NCBI RefSeq assembly: GCF_000315015.1
Contig: NZ_BAEP01000047.1
Span: 1 to 64,000, forward strand
DNA: 64,000 bases
Direction of reading: 5' to 3'
From: Paraglaciecola mesophila KMM 241
GTDB taxonomy: Bacteria > Pseudomonadota > Gammaproteobacteria > Enterobacterales > Alteromonadaceae
Under the pieces are notes generated by a model. It saw only the letters and a program-made list of their open reading frames with translations, did no database searches and was not told the DNA's origin. Positions within the stretch are counted from its first letter, which is position 1, and each line of letters opens with the position of its first letter. This document shows, piece after piece, positions 1-8,861 of the stretch. Position numbers and translations under genes: made by a program.

Positions 1-87
1 AAGCGCACCCAGCCACGCCTTCCCTAGCGTGTCGTGCGGCTGGATGTTGCTGCGCAACTAAAGACACCAGCCTTACCCAGACTCCCA

Positions 88-226
88 TTTAGAATGAAGC
101 CACCTTAATCGGGTGGCTTTTTTCGTTTCTGCGCTATAGAAAAATCAACTGTAGCCACAATCACATTCCAAAGCTGGTTAACGTAGTAGACGGCTAGGTG
201 TCATACTTCCCTGTAGCTGAGTCCAG
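88..226 (+). repeat. Direct repeat copy 1 (~139 bp)
   Basis: This block recurs at 437-574 with only a few substitutions and a one-base difference in an A run. It begins at TTTAGAAT, contains a terminator-like stem, and ends at GAGTCCAG, where the hairpin array starts in both copies. The duplication offset is about 349 bp. Confidence 0.85.
99..123 (+). terminator. Terminator-like stem-loop in repeat copy 1
   Basis: A 6-bp GCCACC/GGTGGC stem with a 7-base loop is followed directly by a run of six T. It could end a transcript entering from the left, but the gene it would serve lies outside the window. Confidence 0.6.
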
Positions 227-436
227 CCCGACATCCATGTCGGTCGTTCAAACGGCTGGAGCGGCGCTCCAGAGAGCTTCGTCTTCACCCATCCATGGGG
301 CTACCTCCAGTGCAGCATCCATGCTGCCCGTTCAAGCGGCAGGAACTGCGTTCCTAAGAGCCCCGCTTTCACCCCCATGCGGCAACCGCGTTGCGACAGC
401 CGCGCTGCGCGGCATCCGATGCGCCAACTGCGTTGC

Positions 437-574
437 TTTAGAATCAAGCCACCTTAACCGGGTGGCTTTTTTCGTTTCTGCGCTACAGAAAATCAACTGT
501 AGCCACAATCACATTCCAAAGCTTGTTAACGTAGTAGACGGCTAGACGTCATACTTCCCTGTAACTGAGTCCAG
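437..574 (+). repeat. Direct repeat copy 2 (~138 bp)
   Basis: Second copy of the block at 88-226, near-identical along its length. Like copy 1 it is followed by palindromic sequence, so copy plus hairpins may be the repeating unit. Confidence 0.85.
448..472 (+). terminator. Terminator-like stem-loop in repeat copy 2
   Basis: The same GCCACC/GGTGGC stem as at 99-123, with a T6 tail. The loop differs by one base and the stem is unchanged. Confidence 0.6.
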
Positions 575-620
575 TGCAGTATCCTTGCAGCCCGTTCAGA
601 CGGGCAAAGCTACGCACAAT

Positions 621-963
621 GATGCTGGCGAAACCTTGTCAAAAAGCGCTGGAAGCATTCTAAGTGGTCACTTATTGATGCTGAACGGTATTATCTGAGA
701 TGGCTATCTGAGGTTTCAACTTTTATGGGTATCTTGTGTGCATACCTTTATATGAATTTTTATAACTTTCATCCTAACCTTCTAAGTTAGTCATGGCGGG
801 GACTGTCGTTAAAAATGCAGTTAAGCGCTTGTTTACATAGAGTAACCTGCACTAAATGCCTTGCAATTCGGATCAAATCCATCTACTAAATGGTATCAAA
901 TAAAAAAGTCGATATTAAATGGGCGTTGAGCAAGCGCTGTCTTGTTGATACAGGAAATACACT
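621..963 (+). promoter_or_regulatory. Leader region of the tubulin-like gene
   Basis: About 340 bases lie between the hairpin array and the tubulin-like gene. The stretch is A+T-rich near 720-780 and 895-925 and should contain the promoter. A plausible ribosome-binding site (CAGGAA, about 950) precedes the ATG at 964. I see no convincing small gene, operator or terminator in it. Confidence 0.4.
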
Positions 964-3165
964 ATGACCGCTAAAACACAAATGGATTTACCGTCAGTTG
1001 ATAAAACAACCGAGCAGGTTACCGAAAAAAAGCCTGATGTTAAAAAAGCAACAAGTGAGTCTGCTCCAAGCCCCCCCTCAACGAGCGATACCTTAGTCAC
1101 TGACCCATACATGTACTTTACAGAACGGGATCTAGATAAAATTCTCACGAATATAGATGCCTTACGCAAAAGCGTATTTCCTGTCATTAATCCAGATGCT
1201 GATATCGAGTCTGGACCCCAGCAGAACTTTCCTTCTGTGTGTCTCATTGGTTTAGGGCGATGTGGTTCGAATATCGCCTTAGATGTGGCCTCGTTGGTAT
1301 ATAACGCGCGTAATTTTTATCTGAATGAATTTGAAAACGAAGAGCGCCAATCGAGGGAGCAAGAGTACCGCCCTATGCGTTGGATAAAACGTGGCTTGCA
1401 CTTGTCTAGTGGGCAAGATGTAAAGCCGGTCTTTTTAATCGAGCCTTTAGTTATGCTCGGGGATTTAGACAAAGACATTGAAGGTCGAGTGCGCTTTTCT
1501 AATAAGGGCGAAAAAGCGAGTTTCCTACAAGAATATACCAAGATGAAAATCATGGATTTGTCTGAAGTGCACGCTGGCGGTGCGGGTAACGCACCGATCC
1601 TCGGTCAGTATTTGGCAAAAATTATTCTTAATAAAGATACTCAGCGGTTTGCCAATAAAGATTGGAAATATATTCATTCATACCTGATTGATTCATGTGG
1701 CATCAAAGCGAATCAGTCTCGCTTGTATTTTTACATATTTAGCGCCGGTGGCGGCACCGGCTCTGGAATGGCGTCTGAGTTTGGTTTAGCACAGCAATAT
1801 GCTTATATGAGTAAAACATTTGAAACCAGAGCGGTAAATGAAAGTGAAGATAACCGCGGGCATTCTTTTGTGTTTGAGCCAATCTTTACCAGCGGTATTT
1901 GTATCTTACCCAATATATCTGATCACGGTGTAGAGATGTCAGAAGCGCTACATATCAATGCAGGCCGCTTACTATGTAAGTACATGGCAGAGGAATGGGA
2001 CTTCTCTTATAACTTTGATAAAGAAGACAGCAGTGACGCTAGCGCTATGCATCGTATTCGCCCTTGGAACGCCATGATGCTCATTTCCAATGACATCATG
2101 CGCTATGCTGAGGAAACAGATGATAGCGGCATTCAATACATAGATGTGAACGCCATGGAAAAGCATGCGAACCAATATATTTCTCAGCAAATATTTAATA
2201 TTTTAACCGCTCAAGCGGTGACAACAGATTACGACGAAAATTACTTCCGCCGGGCAGGTATCGATATAGGGGAAACCATCCGTTTAGACGCCAACGATCT
2301 GTTTATGAGCTTGGCTGGGCCTGTTGCGCTAGCTTACGCTGAATCTGTGGTCCCTGTGGAAAGCGTTTCTGCAGTGGATAAAATCAAAATTCTTGATAGA
2401 GGTGCAAATGATCTCGACATAGACGATCTGTTCTTTCGTTCTATAGACCTACCTCACTTCAATAAAGTGACCCAAGCGATTGAAGGGATAAGCTTACTGC
2501 CTATTGAATCCACTCGCTATCGTGAGCGTTTAAGTGAATACGTTAAAAGCGGTTATGACGCGACCCACCTCAAAGATTTACACTTTTTCAAGAACTGTTC
2601 ATCAGTGGTTTCGATTATATCTTTGCCTAAAGACTACAAGCTGTCGTATATGGACTTGAACCGCTTAAAGTCCCACCTGAATGCACTGTTTCCTAATACC
2701 ACATTAAAGCGCTATGCATTGGTTATCGGTGCATCGGCGAATATTTCGCTGACGACGCTGGTAGTAAAAAGCCCGTGCTTAAGCGATGATTTTTTGACTC
2801 TTATTGTGGCGTACATCAAACGCTGTTTTGCCAAAGACAACTATCGTTTCGATGAGCAACTCGATCAGGCTATGCTTGATTTTATTCGCGGGGAAACATT
2901 CGATGAAGACGCCTTAGATGCCATGCTTGAAGAGCACGAAAACCCGGCAAAAATTCTTGATACTAATTGGTACGCTATTAAGCCAATGTATGAGAAAAAG
3001 TATCGTGAGTTGATCCGCGAAAAAGACAAGTTCGTGTCGATAAATGATATTCGCTTAAGTCGGGATAGTGTGAAAAAAGCGATCAAGTATTTACGCGAGA
3101 TTTATCGTCATAAAATCAGCAAAACCAAAGTGATATCGTTAAATAACGACAGCACAGGAATGTAG
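964..3165 (+). CDS. Orphan tubulin/FtsZ-superfamily GTPase
   Basis: Predicted GTP-binding protein of 733 residues in the tubulin/FtsZ superfamily. Residues 1-45 are polar, rich in K, E, S, T and P, and probably disordered. GLGRCGSN at 96-103 resembles the first phosphate loop of FtsZ-like proteins. A second glycine-rich segment follows (HAGGAGN, 203-209), then the tubulin signature GGGTGSG at 262-268. WNAMMLISND at 368-377 fits a nucleotide-base contact region. About 350 further residues end in a basic, helical tail. It is roughly twice the size of FtsZ or TubZ, and the large insert between the first loop and the signature resembles the 'tubulin-like' family (Pfam Tubulin_2). No partition gene, DNA-binding partner or phage gene is adjacent. 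The superfamily call is strong; polymerisation and cellular role are unknown. Confidence 0.8.
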   Translation: MTAKTQMDLPSVDKTTEQVTEKKPDVKKATSESAPSPPSTSDTLVTDPYMYFTERDLDKILTNIDALRKSVFPVINPDADIESGPQQNFPSVCLIGLGRCGSNIALDVASLVYNARNFYLNEFENEERQSREQEYRPMRWIKRGLHLSSGQDVKPVFLIEPLVMLGDLDKDIEGRVRFSNKGEKASFLQEYTKMKIMDLSEVHAGGAGNAPILGQYLAKIILNKDTQRFANKDWKYIHSYLIDSCGIKANQSRLYFYIFSAGGGTGSGMASEFGLAQQYAYMSKTFETRAVNESEDNRGHSFVFEPIFTSGICILPNISDHGVEMSEALHINAGRLLCKYMAEEWDFSYNFDKEDSSDASAMHRIRPWNAMMLISNDIMRYAEETDDSGIQYIDVNAMEKHANQYISQQIFNILTAQAVTTDYDENYFRRAGIDIGETIRLDANDLFMSLAGPVALAYAESVVPVESVSAVDKIKILDRGANDLDIDDLFFRSIDLPHFNKVTQAIEGISLLPIESTRYRERLSEYVKSGYDATHLKDLHFFKNCSSVVSIISLPKDYKLSYMDLNRLKSHLNALFPNTTLKRYALVIGASANISLTTLVVKSPCLSDDFLTLIVAYIKRCFAKDNYRFDEQLDQAMLDFIRGETFDEDALDAMLEEHENPAKILDTNWYAIKPMYEKKYRELIREKDKFVSINDIRLSRDSVKKAIKYLREIYRHKISKTKVISLNNDSTGM

Positions 3166-3199
3166 ATAAACTCAGCAATTTACAGCCTTTTTCCATGAA

Positions 3200-3240
3200 T
3201 AAAAATGGTCCCTATCTAAGCTTGATACGGGCCATTTTTA
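3200..3240 (+). terminator. Terminator after the tubulin-like gene
   Basis: AAAAATGG pairs with CCATTTTT, extended by CCC/GGG across a one-base bulge, and ends in a T-rich tail. The A-rich left arm means it could work in both directions. It lies 35 bases beyond the tubulin-like stop. Confidence 0.75.
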
Positions 3241-3422
3241 TTGGCAGGTGTTTCCCATCTAGAAAGATTATAAGTGCCCGCGTTGACACCTAATTACGAT
3301 ACCTCTTCGCGGATAACAGCGCGCTGGGCTAAGTGAATAACGAATTGCCGATTGTTTGTTAAATAACAACTCCATTTAATAATTAGCCACTCAGCGAAAA
3401 TTTAATGGAATTGATATAAAGG

Positions 3423-4502
3423 CTACATCTTACCGGCCAGCATAAAGTTTTCGAGTTGTTGGGTATAAGGGGCTAAATCTAATTGCTGCTGTGCTACCCA
3501 CTCGTCATCGTAATAAGTATTTAGATAGCGCTCGCCAGCGTCACAGATCATGCTGACTACGCTGCCTTGCTGTTTATTCTCTATCATCTGGGCAATAAGC
3601 TTAAGAGCACCATATACGTTGGTACCAGTGGAGCCACCACATTTTCGACCCAGTACGCCTTCAAGCCAGCGAATTGTAGCAATTGATGCTGCATCCGGTA
3701 CCTGGATCATGTGATCTACCACGTCGGGCAAAAAGGAGGGCTCAACTCTGGGCCTGCCAATGCCTTCAATGCGAGAGCCCTTATTATTACTGATAGCACT
3801 ATCACGGTCTCGGTAGTAGTCGTAAAAGACTGAATTATCAGGGTCGACAACCGCTAACTGGGTCTTAAGGTGTAATGCAGGGTTATAGCGTAAATAGCGG
3901 CCAATAGTGGCTGAGGTGCCACCCGTACCCGCACTCACTACAATCCAACTGGGGATTTGATGTGTTTCCATGGCCATCTGAGCAAAAATACTTTCGGCGA
4001 TGTTACTGTTGCCTCGCCAATCAGTAGCTCGTTCTGCGTAGGTAAATTGATCCATGTAGTGACCATTTAATTCGTCTGCAAGTTGTTGCGCTTTAGCGTA
4101 AAGGTCACTGGGCTCAACTTTAAAACACTCGCCGCCATAAAATTCAATTTGTTTTATCTTCTCACTCGCCGTGCTTTTTGGCACAACGGCTATAAAACGT
4201 AAGCCAAGTAAACGCGCAAAATACGCTTCAGAAATGGCAGTACTGCCAGATGATGACTCAACAATGGTGGTATTTTGATGAATTAGCCCGTTGCACAAAC
4301 CATATAAAAATAGCGAACGCGCTAAGCGATGCTTTAGGCTTCCTGTAGGGTGGGTGGATTCATCCTTGAGGTACAGCGACACGTCAACAAAACAGGGTAA
4401 GTCGACTTTGATTAAATGAGTGTCGGATGAGCGATTAAAATCAGCATTAATAATGGTTAATGCCGCGGCTAACCACTTTTTCTTTTCAGTTGGAAGGTTC
4501 AT
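3423..4502 (-). CDS. PLP-dependent L-cysteine desulfhydrase, Cds1-like
   Basis: A 359-residue fold-type II PLP enzyme of the cysteine synthase family. PTGSLKHR contains the likely Schiff-base lysine (Lys57), SSSGST at 83-88 and GTGGT at 192-196 form the phosphate pocket. From recall, the protein aligns closely along its length with mycobacterial Cds1 (for example [14 protein letters not shown] and [16 protein letters not shown]). Cds1 releases H2S, pyruvate and ammonia from cysteine; cysteine synthase activity cannot be excluded from sequence. It stands alone, tail-to-tail with the tubulin-like gene. No strong ribosome-binding site precedes the ATG. Confidence 0.82.
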   Translation of the reverse strand: MNLPTEKKKWLAAALTIINADFNRSSDTHLIKVDLPCFVDVSLYLKDESTHPTGSLKHRLARSLFLYGLCNGLIHQNTTIVESSSGSTAISEAYFARLLGLRFIAVVPKSTASEKIKQIEFYGGECFKVEPSDLYAKAQQLADELNGHYMDQFTYAERATDWRGNSNIAESIFAQMAMETHQIPSWIVVSAGTGGTSATIGRYLRYNPALHLKTQLAVVDPDNSVFYDYYRDRDSAISNNKGSRIEGIGRPRVEPSFLPDVVDHMIQVPDAASIATIRWLEGVLGRKCGGSTGTNVYGALKLIAQMIENKQQGSVVSMICDAGERYLNTYYDDEWVAQQQLDLAPYTQQLENFMLAGKM

Positions 4503-4818
4503 GACTGTAATCTGACCGTTGCTTTTGCACTACGATAGCCCAAAGGCACGGTGGAGTGAATGCGTAACTAAAGATAATGTCATGGTTATGCTAATAGGTT
4601 GGGGGATTGCTGAAAGAAAAAGCAAAGAGCCGAATGCCGAATGTCATGCTACTTCTCGAACAGCCAATACAGAAACGCCGGATGCTCTTTGCAAATCTAC
4701 TATGTAATCGCTCTTGCAGAGCGCTTATATAGATCATTGATAAAGAGCTCAGCTTTTTATCTATCTGTAATCAGTGAATATAGCCAAGCTACTGTGTAGT
4801 AGGTTTCACCTTATAAAA
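4503..4818. other. Intergenic region with inverted repeats
   Basis: Roughly 315 bases between the Cds1-like gene and the end of the small gene at 4819. It holds the Cds1 promoter. GCAAAGAGC at 4622-4630 is matched by its exact reverse complement at 4684-4692. A compact hairpin with a 6-bp stem and TGC loop sits at 4709-4723, like those at 46-604. A 62-codon frame at 4519-4707 has no ribosome-binding site and unconvincing composition; I do not call it. Confidence 0.5.
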
Positions 4819-5213
4819 TTAGTCAGGGCGGTTTTTGAATTTCGGGTCGGCGCTGATAATAGCGTTGGCAAACTCATCGTCGCCGCGCTGAATTAAGGTC
4901 AATCTAACGGAAATATCTTGCGCACTTTGGCAATCATTATTAAAGCAAATAATGTTACCGGCACCATTTATCATAAAATCCCAATTAGTATCTGGGTTGC
5001 AGCCATCTTCGGTTTTTTGTAAGGCCCCAAAAAATATATAAGGGTCTGCGCTGTCATCGGTATCTAGGGTGAAAATCGCCATGCCTGAGCGGTTAAAATC
5101 GAGCACAATCTCTTCATCCCAGCTTTTTTGCTCGCTATCGTAAAACTGCACTACGGGCTCGCATCCTTGACTCGCTAATACTCGGGATTTTATTTTTTTA
5201 TTTGTGGGAACAT
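4819..5213 (-). CDS. Small unknown protein with apparent -1 frameshift at A7
   Basis: The longest uninterrupted frame starts at GTG 5151 and gives 110 residues. The better start is ATG 5213, which follows a strong GGAAGG site. That frame reads seven codons (MFPQIKK) and meets TAA straight after a run of seven A at 5193-5199. Slipping back one base there joins it to the downstream frame, which is open through the junction and continues IKSRVLASQGCEPV into the 110-residue part, making 131 residues. The run is in the A-AAA-AAA phase used for -1 slippage. Real recoding, transcript slippage, a recent one-base deletion or a sequence error all remain possible. The product is acidic with four or five cysteines and no family I recognise. 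It begins 34 bases after the STAND gene and is probably co-transcribed with it. Confidence 0.6.
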
Positions 5214-5247
5214 TTTTCCTTCCTTTTTGGTTGAACGTTATGGTGAA

Positions 5248-8200
5248 CTAAAAACTATAATTTTTTATCTGCATCAGTGCTAATTTATCAATGAACGGCC
5301 TAACTTTGTCTTGCTGTTGTAAGCAGTCATGGGCTTGCACATAGGGCAGCAATACCTCGTAGCTGCTGTTATCCGTTACAATGGGGCGCAACAAGTTGGC
5401 TGCCTGCTGACAGGCTTGGCGTTTCTCGGAATGGGTATTGATAGTGACATTGTTTGTAGATGCAGCACCCACCTGGTTTTGTGCGTGCTCATCTTGTTTT
5501 GCTGCTAATAAATAAACATTGCTTAAGGCGGTCAACAGTAACTGGTTTGCAGGCCGTTCACTTAACAACTGTTCTAACTTTGATTTTGCTAATTGGATAG
5601 CACTGTCGGCTAAATCCCAATTACCGCCAAGTTGATAACTTTTGATAACAATGGCAATCAAAGCATGAAACTTCTTGGCTCTGAATATTATTTTTTGAAA
5701 GTCAGTCCAGGTTATCGTTTGGCTATCAGGCGCTTTATGTACTAAAGCCATTAGGTAAAGCTCAAATACATGTGCTCGGAACAAGTCAACTTGCCAAACT
5801 TCATTTGAAGGATCCTGCATCAATAGAGTATCTAAGTTCACTTTCGCCGATACGGCAGCCTGATTTGCCGCCGTATAATGTCCTAGGTAATATAAAACAT
5901 TGGCGTTATTCAAGTAGGAATAGGCGATGCTTTCTATTAAGTTACCATTACCGCTATTGGGCTCTAATAAATTATTAATAATATGCTGTACTTTCTCACG
6001 AGTTTGAACTGCTTGTTCAAGGTATCCTAACTGCTCTTCTGTTTCTGCTAACCACTCCAAGGTATCTGCAATATCCAAATGTGACATGTTAGTTTGGGGT
6101 AAATCTTCGGTTAGCTCATACTGAATCGCTAACGCCTTTTCCAGCGCCCCTCTAGCTTCATCTAGCTTTTGCAGCTTACTATTAATACCACCAATCGCTA
6201 GATAGGCATACGAAAGCTCAAGTTTAGCGTCATCACTATTGGGCGTTAGCTGGTTTATCAATTTACTGTAAGACAGATATTCCTCAAAATGCGGCTTTGC
6301 TAAGGTGAACTCTGCCTTGTCAGAGGCCAATTGCCCTAACCAAAATGCGTTCGCACCTAGGGCTTTTAAAAGCTCGCTGTTCTCGGGTTGTATTTTATAT
6401 AGTTTGTCTAGAATCGTTTGGGCTGTTCCAAAGGCCTGTTTGGCTTCATCGTTTTTATTGCGCGAATAGGCCACTTCACCCATAGCAGCTAGGGTTTGAG
6501 CATGCTGAAAGCGGGTTTTAAAATTTTGCTCAGTGCTGGTTAAAGACGGAAAAATTGACTCTGCGACCTCTTCATCTTGTTGGCTAAAATACTCTAAGGC
6601 CTTGTTGCTAATACCATCGAGTAAATCCATGCGCTTTACACTGCGCAGTTTGTCAGCGAACTCACCGACCATAAACCCTAAAAGACTTTCGGCTTCTAAG
6701 CGCTTCTGCTGGGCTAAATTTTCTGCTTGTTGGCTTTTTACGCTCATAAACAGGGCGGTAAAGGTGAGCACACAAAGTAAGGTCACAGTGGTGCGTTTTA
6801 ACCAGCGTTTTACATTACCACTTTTTTGCGATGCTTTGATTAAGGCACACTCTTCTTCATCAAGCTTAAACACGGCGCTTTTTTGCAGGTTAACCGCTTC
6901 TAATAAGGGTTTTCCCTCTGGGAGTAGATACGCTTTGTTTCTATCCTCAAATTGCCAACGACCAGCTAATTGCTGTAATTGGCTTTTGATCCTTAGGGCG
7001 TCTCTGTGCTCGTTTATCCAGTTGCTGGCTCTTGGCCATTTTCGTAACAGGGCTTCATGGGCCAAGCTGAAACAGGGCTCACCGTGTTGCAGGTGTGATA
7101 CCAGTAAGCGACTTTCCACCATGGCCTGTACGAGTTCATGTTGGCTCGAATGTGTGATCGGGTTGTCGTCTAGTTGTGACCAACGAGCTGCGCGGCTAGT
7201 GATGTTTTCACCATCTGGGGTTAACGTAACGAGTAAAGAGAGGATGTATTCCAGTTGTGCTTGTTGATCTTTGGAAAGCTGAAGAAAAATCTCTTCGGCC
7301 TTTTTACCGATTGCGCCTTCGATCCCGCCTAATTTGCGATATACCGAGTATTGCATTTCGTTGTTAGTGCTGCGTTGCTCGTACAATTCTTGTAGGGTGT
7401 ACTGCAACATGGGCAGGGCATCTGGGTGATCTACTGCTTCATGGCATAAAATCTCATCCAGAGAGGTGGTGCTATTGGGTTCGTTTGTCCAGCTGAGGTT
7501 TGCGGCTTTAGCGGGTAAGCGGATCATTTGACTGAGTTCACTTGACGATGGTGGCAGTAAATCGAAATGCGAGCCTTGGTCTTTGCCCGCCATTAAACTG
7601 GGATACGCCACGACGAGCGGGTAAAAGTCATTGCGACAGGCACTGAAGATTAAAATGCTTCCTGATGTTGCTAAGGTATCAAGGCATTTTAAAAAGTGTT
7701 TGCGTTCATCATCATTGAATACAGGGGATGAAAGTAAGACTTCTAGACGGTCAATAAATAAAAATAGCTGGGGTTTTGCGTAACGACTAGCTGGCGTTTG
7801 CTGCTGAATAGAGGCTAGCGCCTTGTTGCATAGTGCGGCTACTTGCGAGGAGTCTTTCTGCAGCATATCAGCTAATGTTTCTGCGCTTAGGCCATCAAAC
7901 ACAGGAGTATCATTAACGTCCCAGTCGAGCATTGAGGACGCCAAATCAATGAAGAGTCGAGACTGGCTGACATCGGCAAAATCCACACTGGTATAACTGA
8001 CGACACCTATGCCGTCATGGCCGTTTTGATGAGTCAGGCGGGGCAATACCCCTGCATTGATTAACGAGGACTTGCCGCTGCCGCTTGGGCCAAGTACCAA
8101 GCAAAAAGCGTGTTTCGCATCGACTAGCTTTGATACCCGAGTGAGCAAGGTAGTGATTTGTGCGCTGCGACCGAAAAACACCTCGCTTTCATCAGGCTCA

Positions 8201-8622
8201 AAGGCGCTTAACCCTGGAAAAGGCGAGCCACCTTGCCAGTCGTTAGTGCTTTGTTGGGTAGCGTTGGTTAACGCTTGATCCGGGAAGTCGAGCTTAGCAA
8301 CGATGCGATAGCCGCGCTTACGGATGGTTTCGATATATTTGGGCGTGCTAGGTTTATCGCTAAAGGCTTTTCTAAGTTGGGTAATGGCCTTGTGAACTGG
8401 GTTGTCGCCGATTTCGCTGCCCCAGCATTGACTGGCAATGTCATCGGCACTTAGTGCGTGTTCGTGGCCATTATCTCGGCGTTGCTGGCACAGCAAAAGC
8501 AATACATCCATGGCTTTCGGTTCAAGCTGAGTGACGGTGTCGCCCGCGCGCACGCAATTGGTCTGAGGCGTGACTTGCCAGTCGCCAATGTAGAATATAT
8601 TGGATATTTTTTTTGCGTTCAC
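5248..8622 (-). CDS. Winged-helix / STAND NTPase / TM / TPR signalling protein
   Basis: A 1124-residue multidomain protein. Residues ~8-112 match an OmpR/CadC-type winged-helix DNA-binding domain, ending in the typical YIETIRKRGYRI. Residues ~132-600 form a STAND NTPase of the nSTAND1 type: FFGR entry motif, Walker A GPSGSGKSS at 178-186, Walker B LFLFIDRLE near 286-294, and HEALLRKWPRASNWI at 522-536. One hydrophobic helix lies at ~611-628. The remainder is helical and TPR-like. Topology would place DNA-binding and NTPase parts in the cytoplasm and the TPRs in the periplasm, like an enlarged ToxR/CadC regulator. Translation appears to start at GTG 8622; a stop lies four codons upstream and no strong ribosome-binding site is seen. 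Ligand and target genes are unknown; the small gene downstream is the obvious partner. Confidence 0.82.
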   Translation of the reverse strand: MNAKKISNIFYIGDWQVTPQTNCVRAGDTVTQLEPKAMDVLLLLCQQRRDNGHEHALSADDIASQCWGSEIGDNPVHKAITQLRKAFSDKPSTPKYIETIRKRGYRIVAKLDFPDQALTNATQQSTNDWQGGSPFPGLSAFEPDESEVFFGRSAQITTLLTRVSKLVDAKHAFCLVLGPSGSGKSSLINAGVLPRLTHQNGHDGIGVVSYTSVDFADVSQSRLFIDLASSMLDWDVNDTPVFDGLSAETLADMLQKDSSQVAALCNKALASIQQQTPASRYAKPQLFLFIDRLEVLLSSPVFNDDERKHFLKCLDTLATSGSILIFSACRNDFYPLVVAYPSLMAGKDQGSHFDLLPPSSSELSQMIRLPAKAANLSWTNEPNSTTSLDEILCHEAVDHPDALPMLQYTLQELYEQRSTNNEMQYSVYRKLGGIEGAIGKKAEEIFLQLSKDQQAQLEYILSLLVTLTPDGENITSRAARWSQLDDNPITHSSQHELVQAMVESRLLVSHLQHGEPCFSLAHEALLRKWPRASNWINEHRDALRIKSQLQQLAGRWQFEDRNKAYLLPEGKPLLEAVNLQKSAVFKLDEEECALIKASQKSGNVKRWLKRTTVTLLCVLTFTALFMSVKSQQAENLAQQKRLEAESLLGFMVGEFADKLRSVKRMDLLDGISNKALEYFSQQDEEVAESIFPSLTSTEQNFKTRFQHAQTLAAMGEVAYSRNKNDEAKQAFGTAQTILDKLYKIQPENSELLKALGANAFWLGQLASDKAEFTLAKPHFEEYLSYSKLINQLTPNSDDAKLELSYAYLAIGGINSKLQKLDEARGALEKALAIQYELTEDLPQTNMSHLDIADTLEWLAETEEQLGYLEQAVQTREKVQHIINNLLEPNSGNGNLIESIAYSYLNNANVLYYLGHYTAANQAAVSAKVNLDTLLMQDPSNEVWQVDLFRAHVFELYLMALVHKAPDSQTITWTDFQKIIFRAKKFHALIAIVIKSYQLGGNWDLADSAIQLAKSKLEQLLSERPANQLLLTALSNVYLLAAKQDEHAQNQVGAASTNNVTINTHSEKRQACQQAANLLRPIVTDNSSYEVLLPYVQAHDCLQQQDKVRPFIDKLALMQIKNYSF

Positions 8623-8816
8623 GTTCTTATTTTACCCATTCATTCAGCCAGTGCACTGAAATCAGCAATGGAGCACCTCAAGTTCATATCTTGAAGTATG
8701 ACGTTTTATTTTTATTTGTGGTTAAAGAATATACGTTATTTTAGTGTCTCTAGCATCTACTAACGTCTAGTCGCTAAGGGTATCGGTCGTGTTTATGAAA
8801 TATTAAGAGCAGAGAT

Positions 8817-8845
8817 GAAAAAAGCGCCTTAAGGCGCCTTTTTCT
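8817..8845 (-). terminator. Terminator of the RND efflux operon
   Basis: AAGCGCC and GGCGCTT arms around TTAA form a near-perfect palindrome flanked by A and T runs. It lies just beyond the stop of the RND permease gene and can act on either strand. Confidence 0.85.
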
Positions 8846-8861
8846 TTTTACTATTAAGAAG

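Larger units (their letters stand above)
46..604. repeat. Array of short perfect hairpins
   Basis: This non-coding stretch holds at least ten short, mostly perfect inverted repeats. Examples are 46-58 (5-bp stem, loop TGC), 228-243 (7-bp stem, loop CC), 256-272 (7-bp stem, loop GGC), 288-299 (5 bp, loop CC), 312-327 (7 bp, loop CC), 341-355 (6 bp, loop TGC), 382-394 (5 bp, loop CGC), 399-413 (6 bp, loop CTG), 412-422 (4 bp) and 591-604 (5 bp, loop 4). Two classes recur: one with core ATCCAT, one with a TGC- or CGC-like loop. They tend to alternate and are separated by CGTTCAA-like spacers. Stem sequences differ while the symmetry is kept, which points to selection for structure or to a palindromic mobile unit. 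A frame open from 198 to 545 runs through it but looks fortuitous. Confidence 0.7.

Noticed and set aside
2-61. Frame open from the window edge to a TAA at 59-61
   Set aside because: Only 19 codons are visible and the segment itself contains hairpins; I cannot support a gene.
198-545. A 115-codon open frame across the hairpin array
   Set aside because: It spans palindromes and the direct repeat, has no ribosome-binding site and reads low-complexity sequence.
4519-4707. A 62-codon frame upstream of the Cds1-like gene
   Set aside because: No ribosome-binding site and no recognisable features; it overlaps inverted repeats.
6533-7267. A 244-codon frame opposite the STAND gene
   Set aside because: Antisense shadow of a clear protein with intact motifs.
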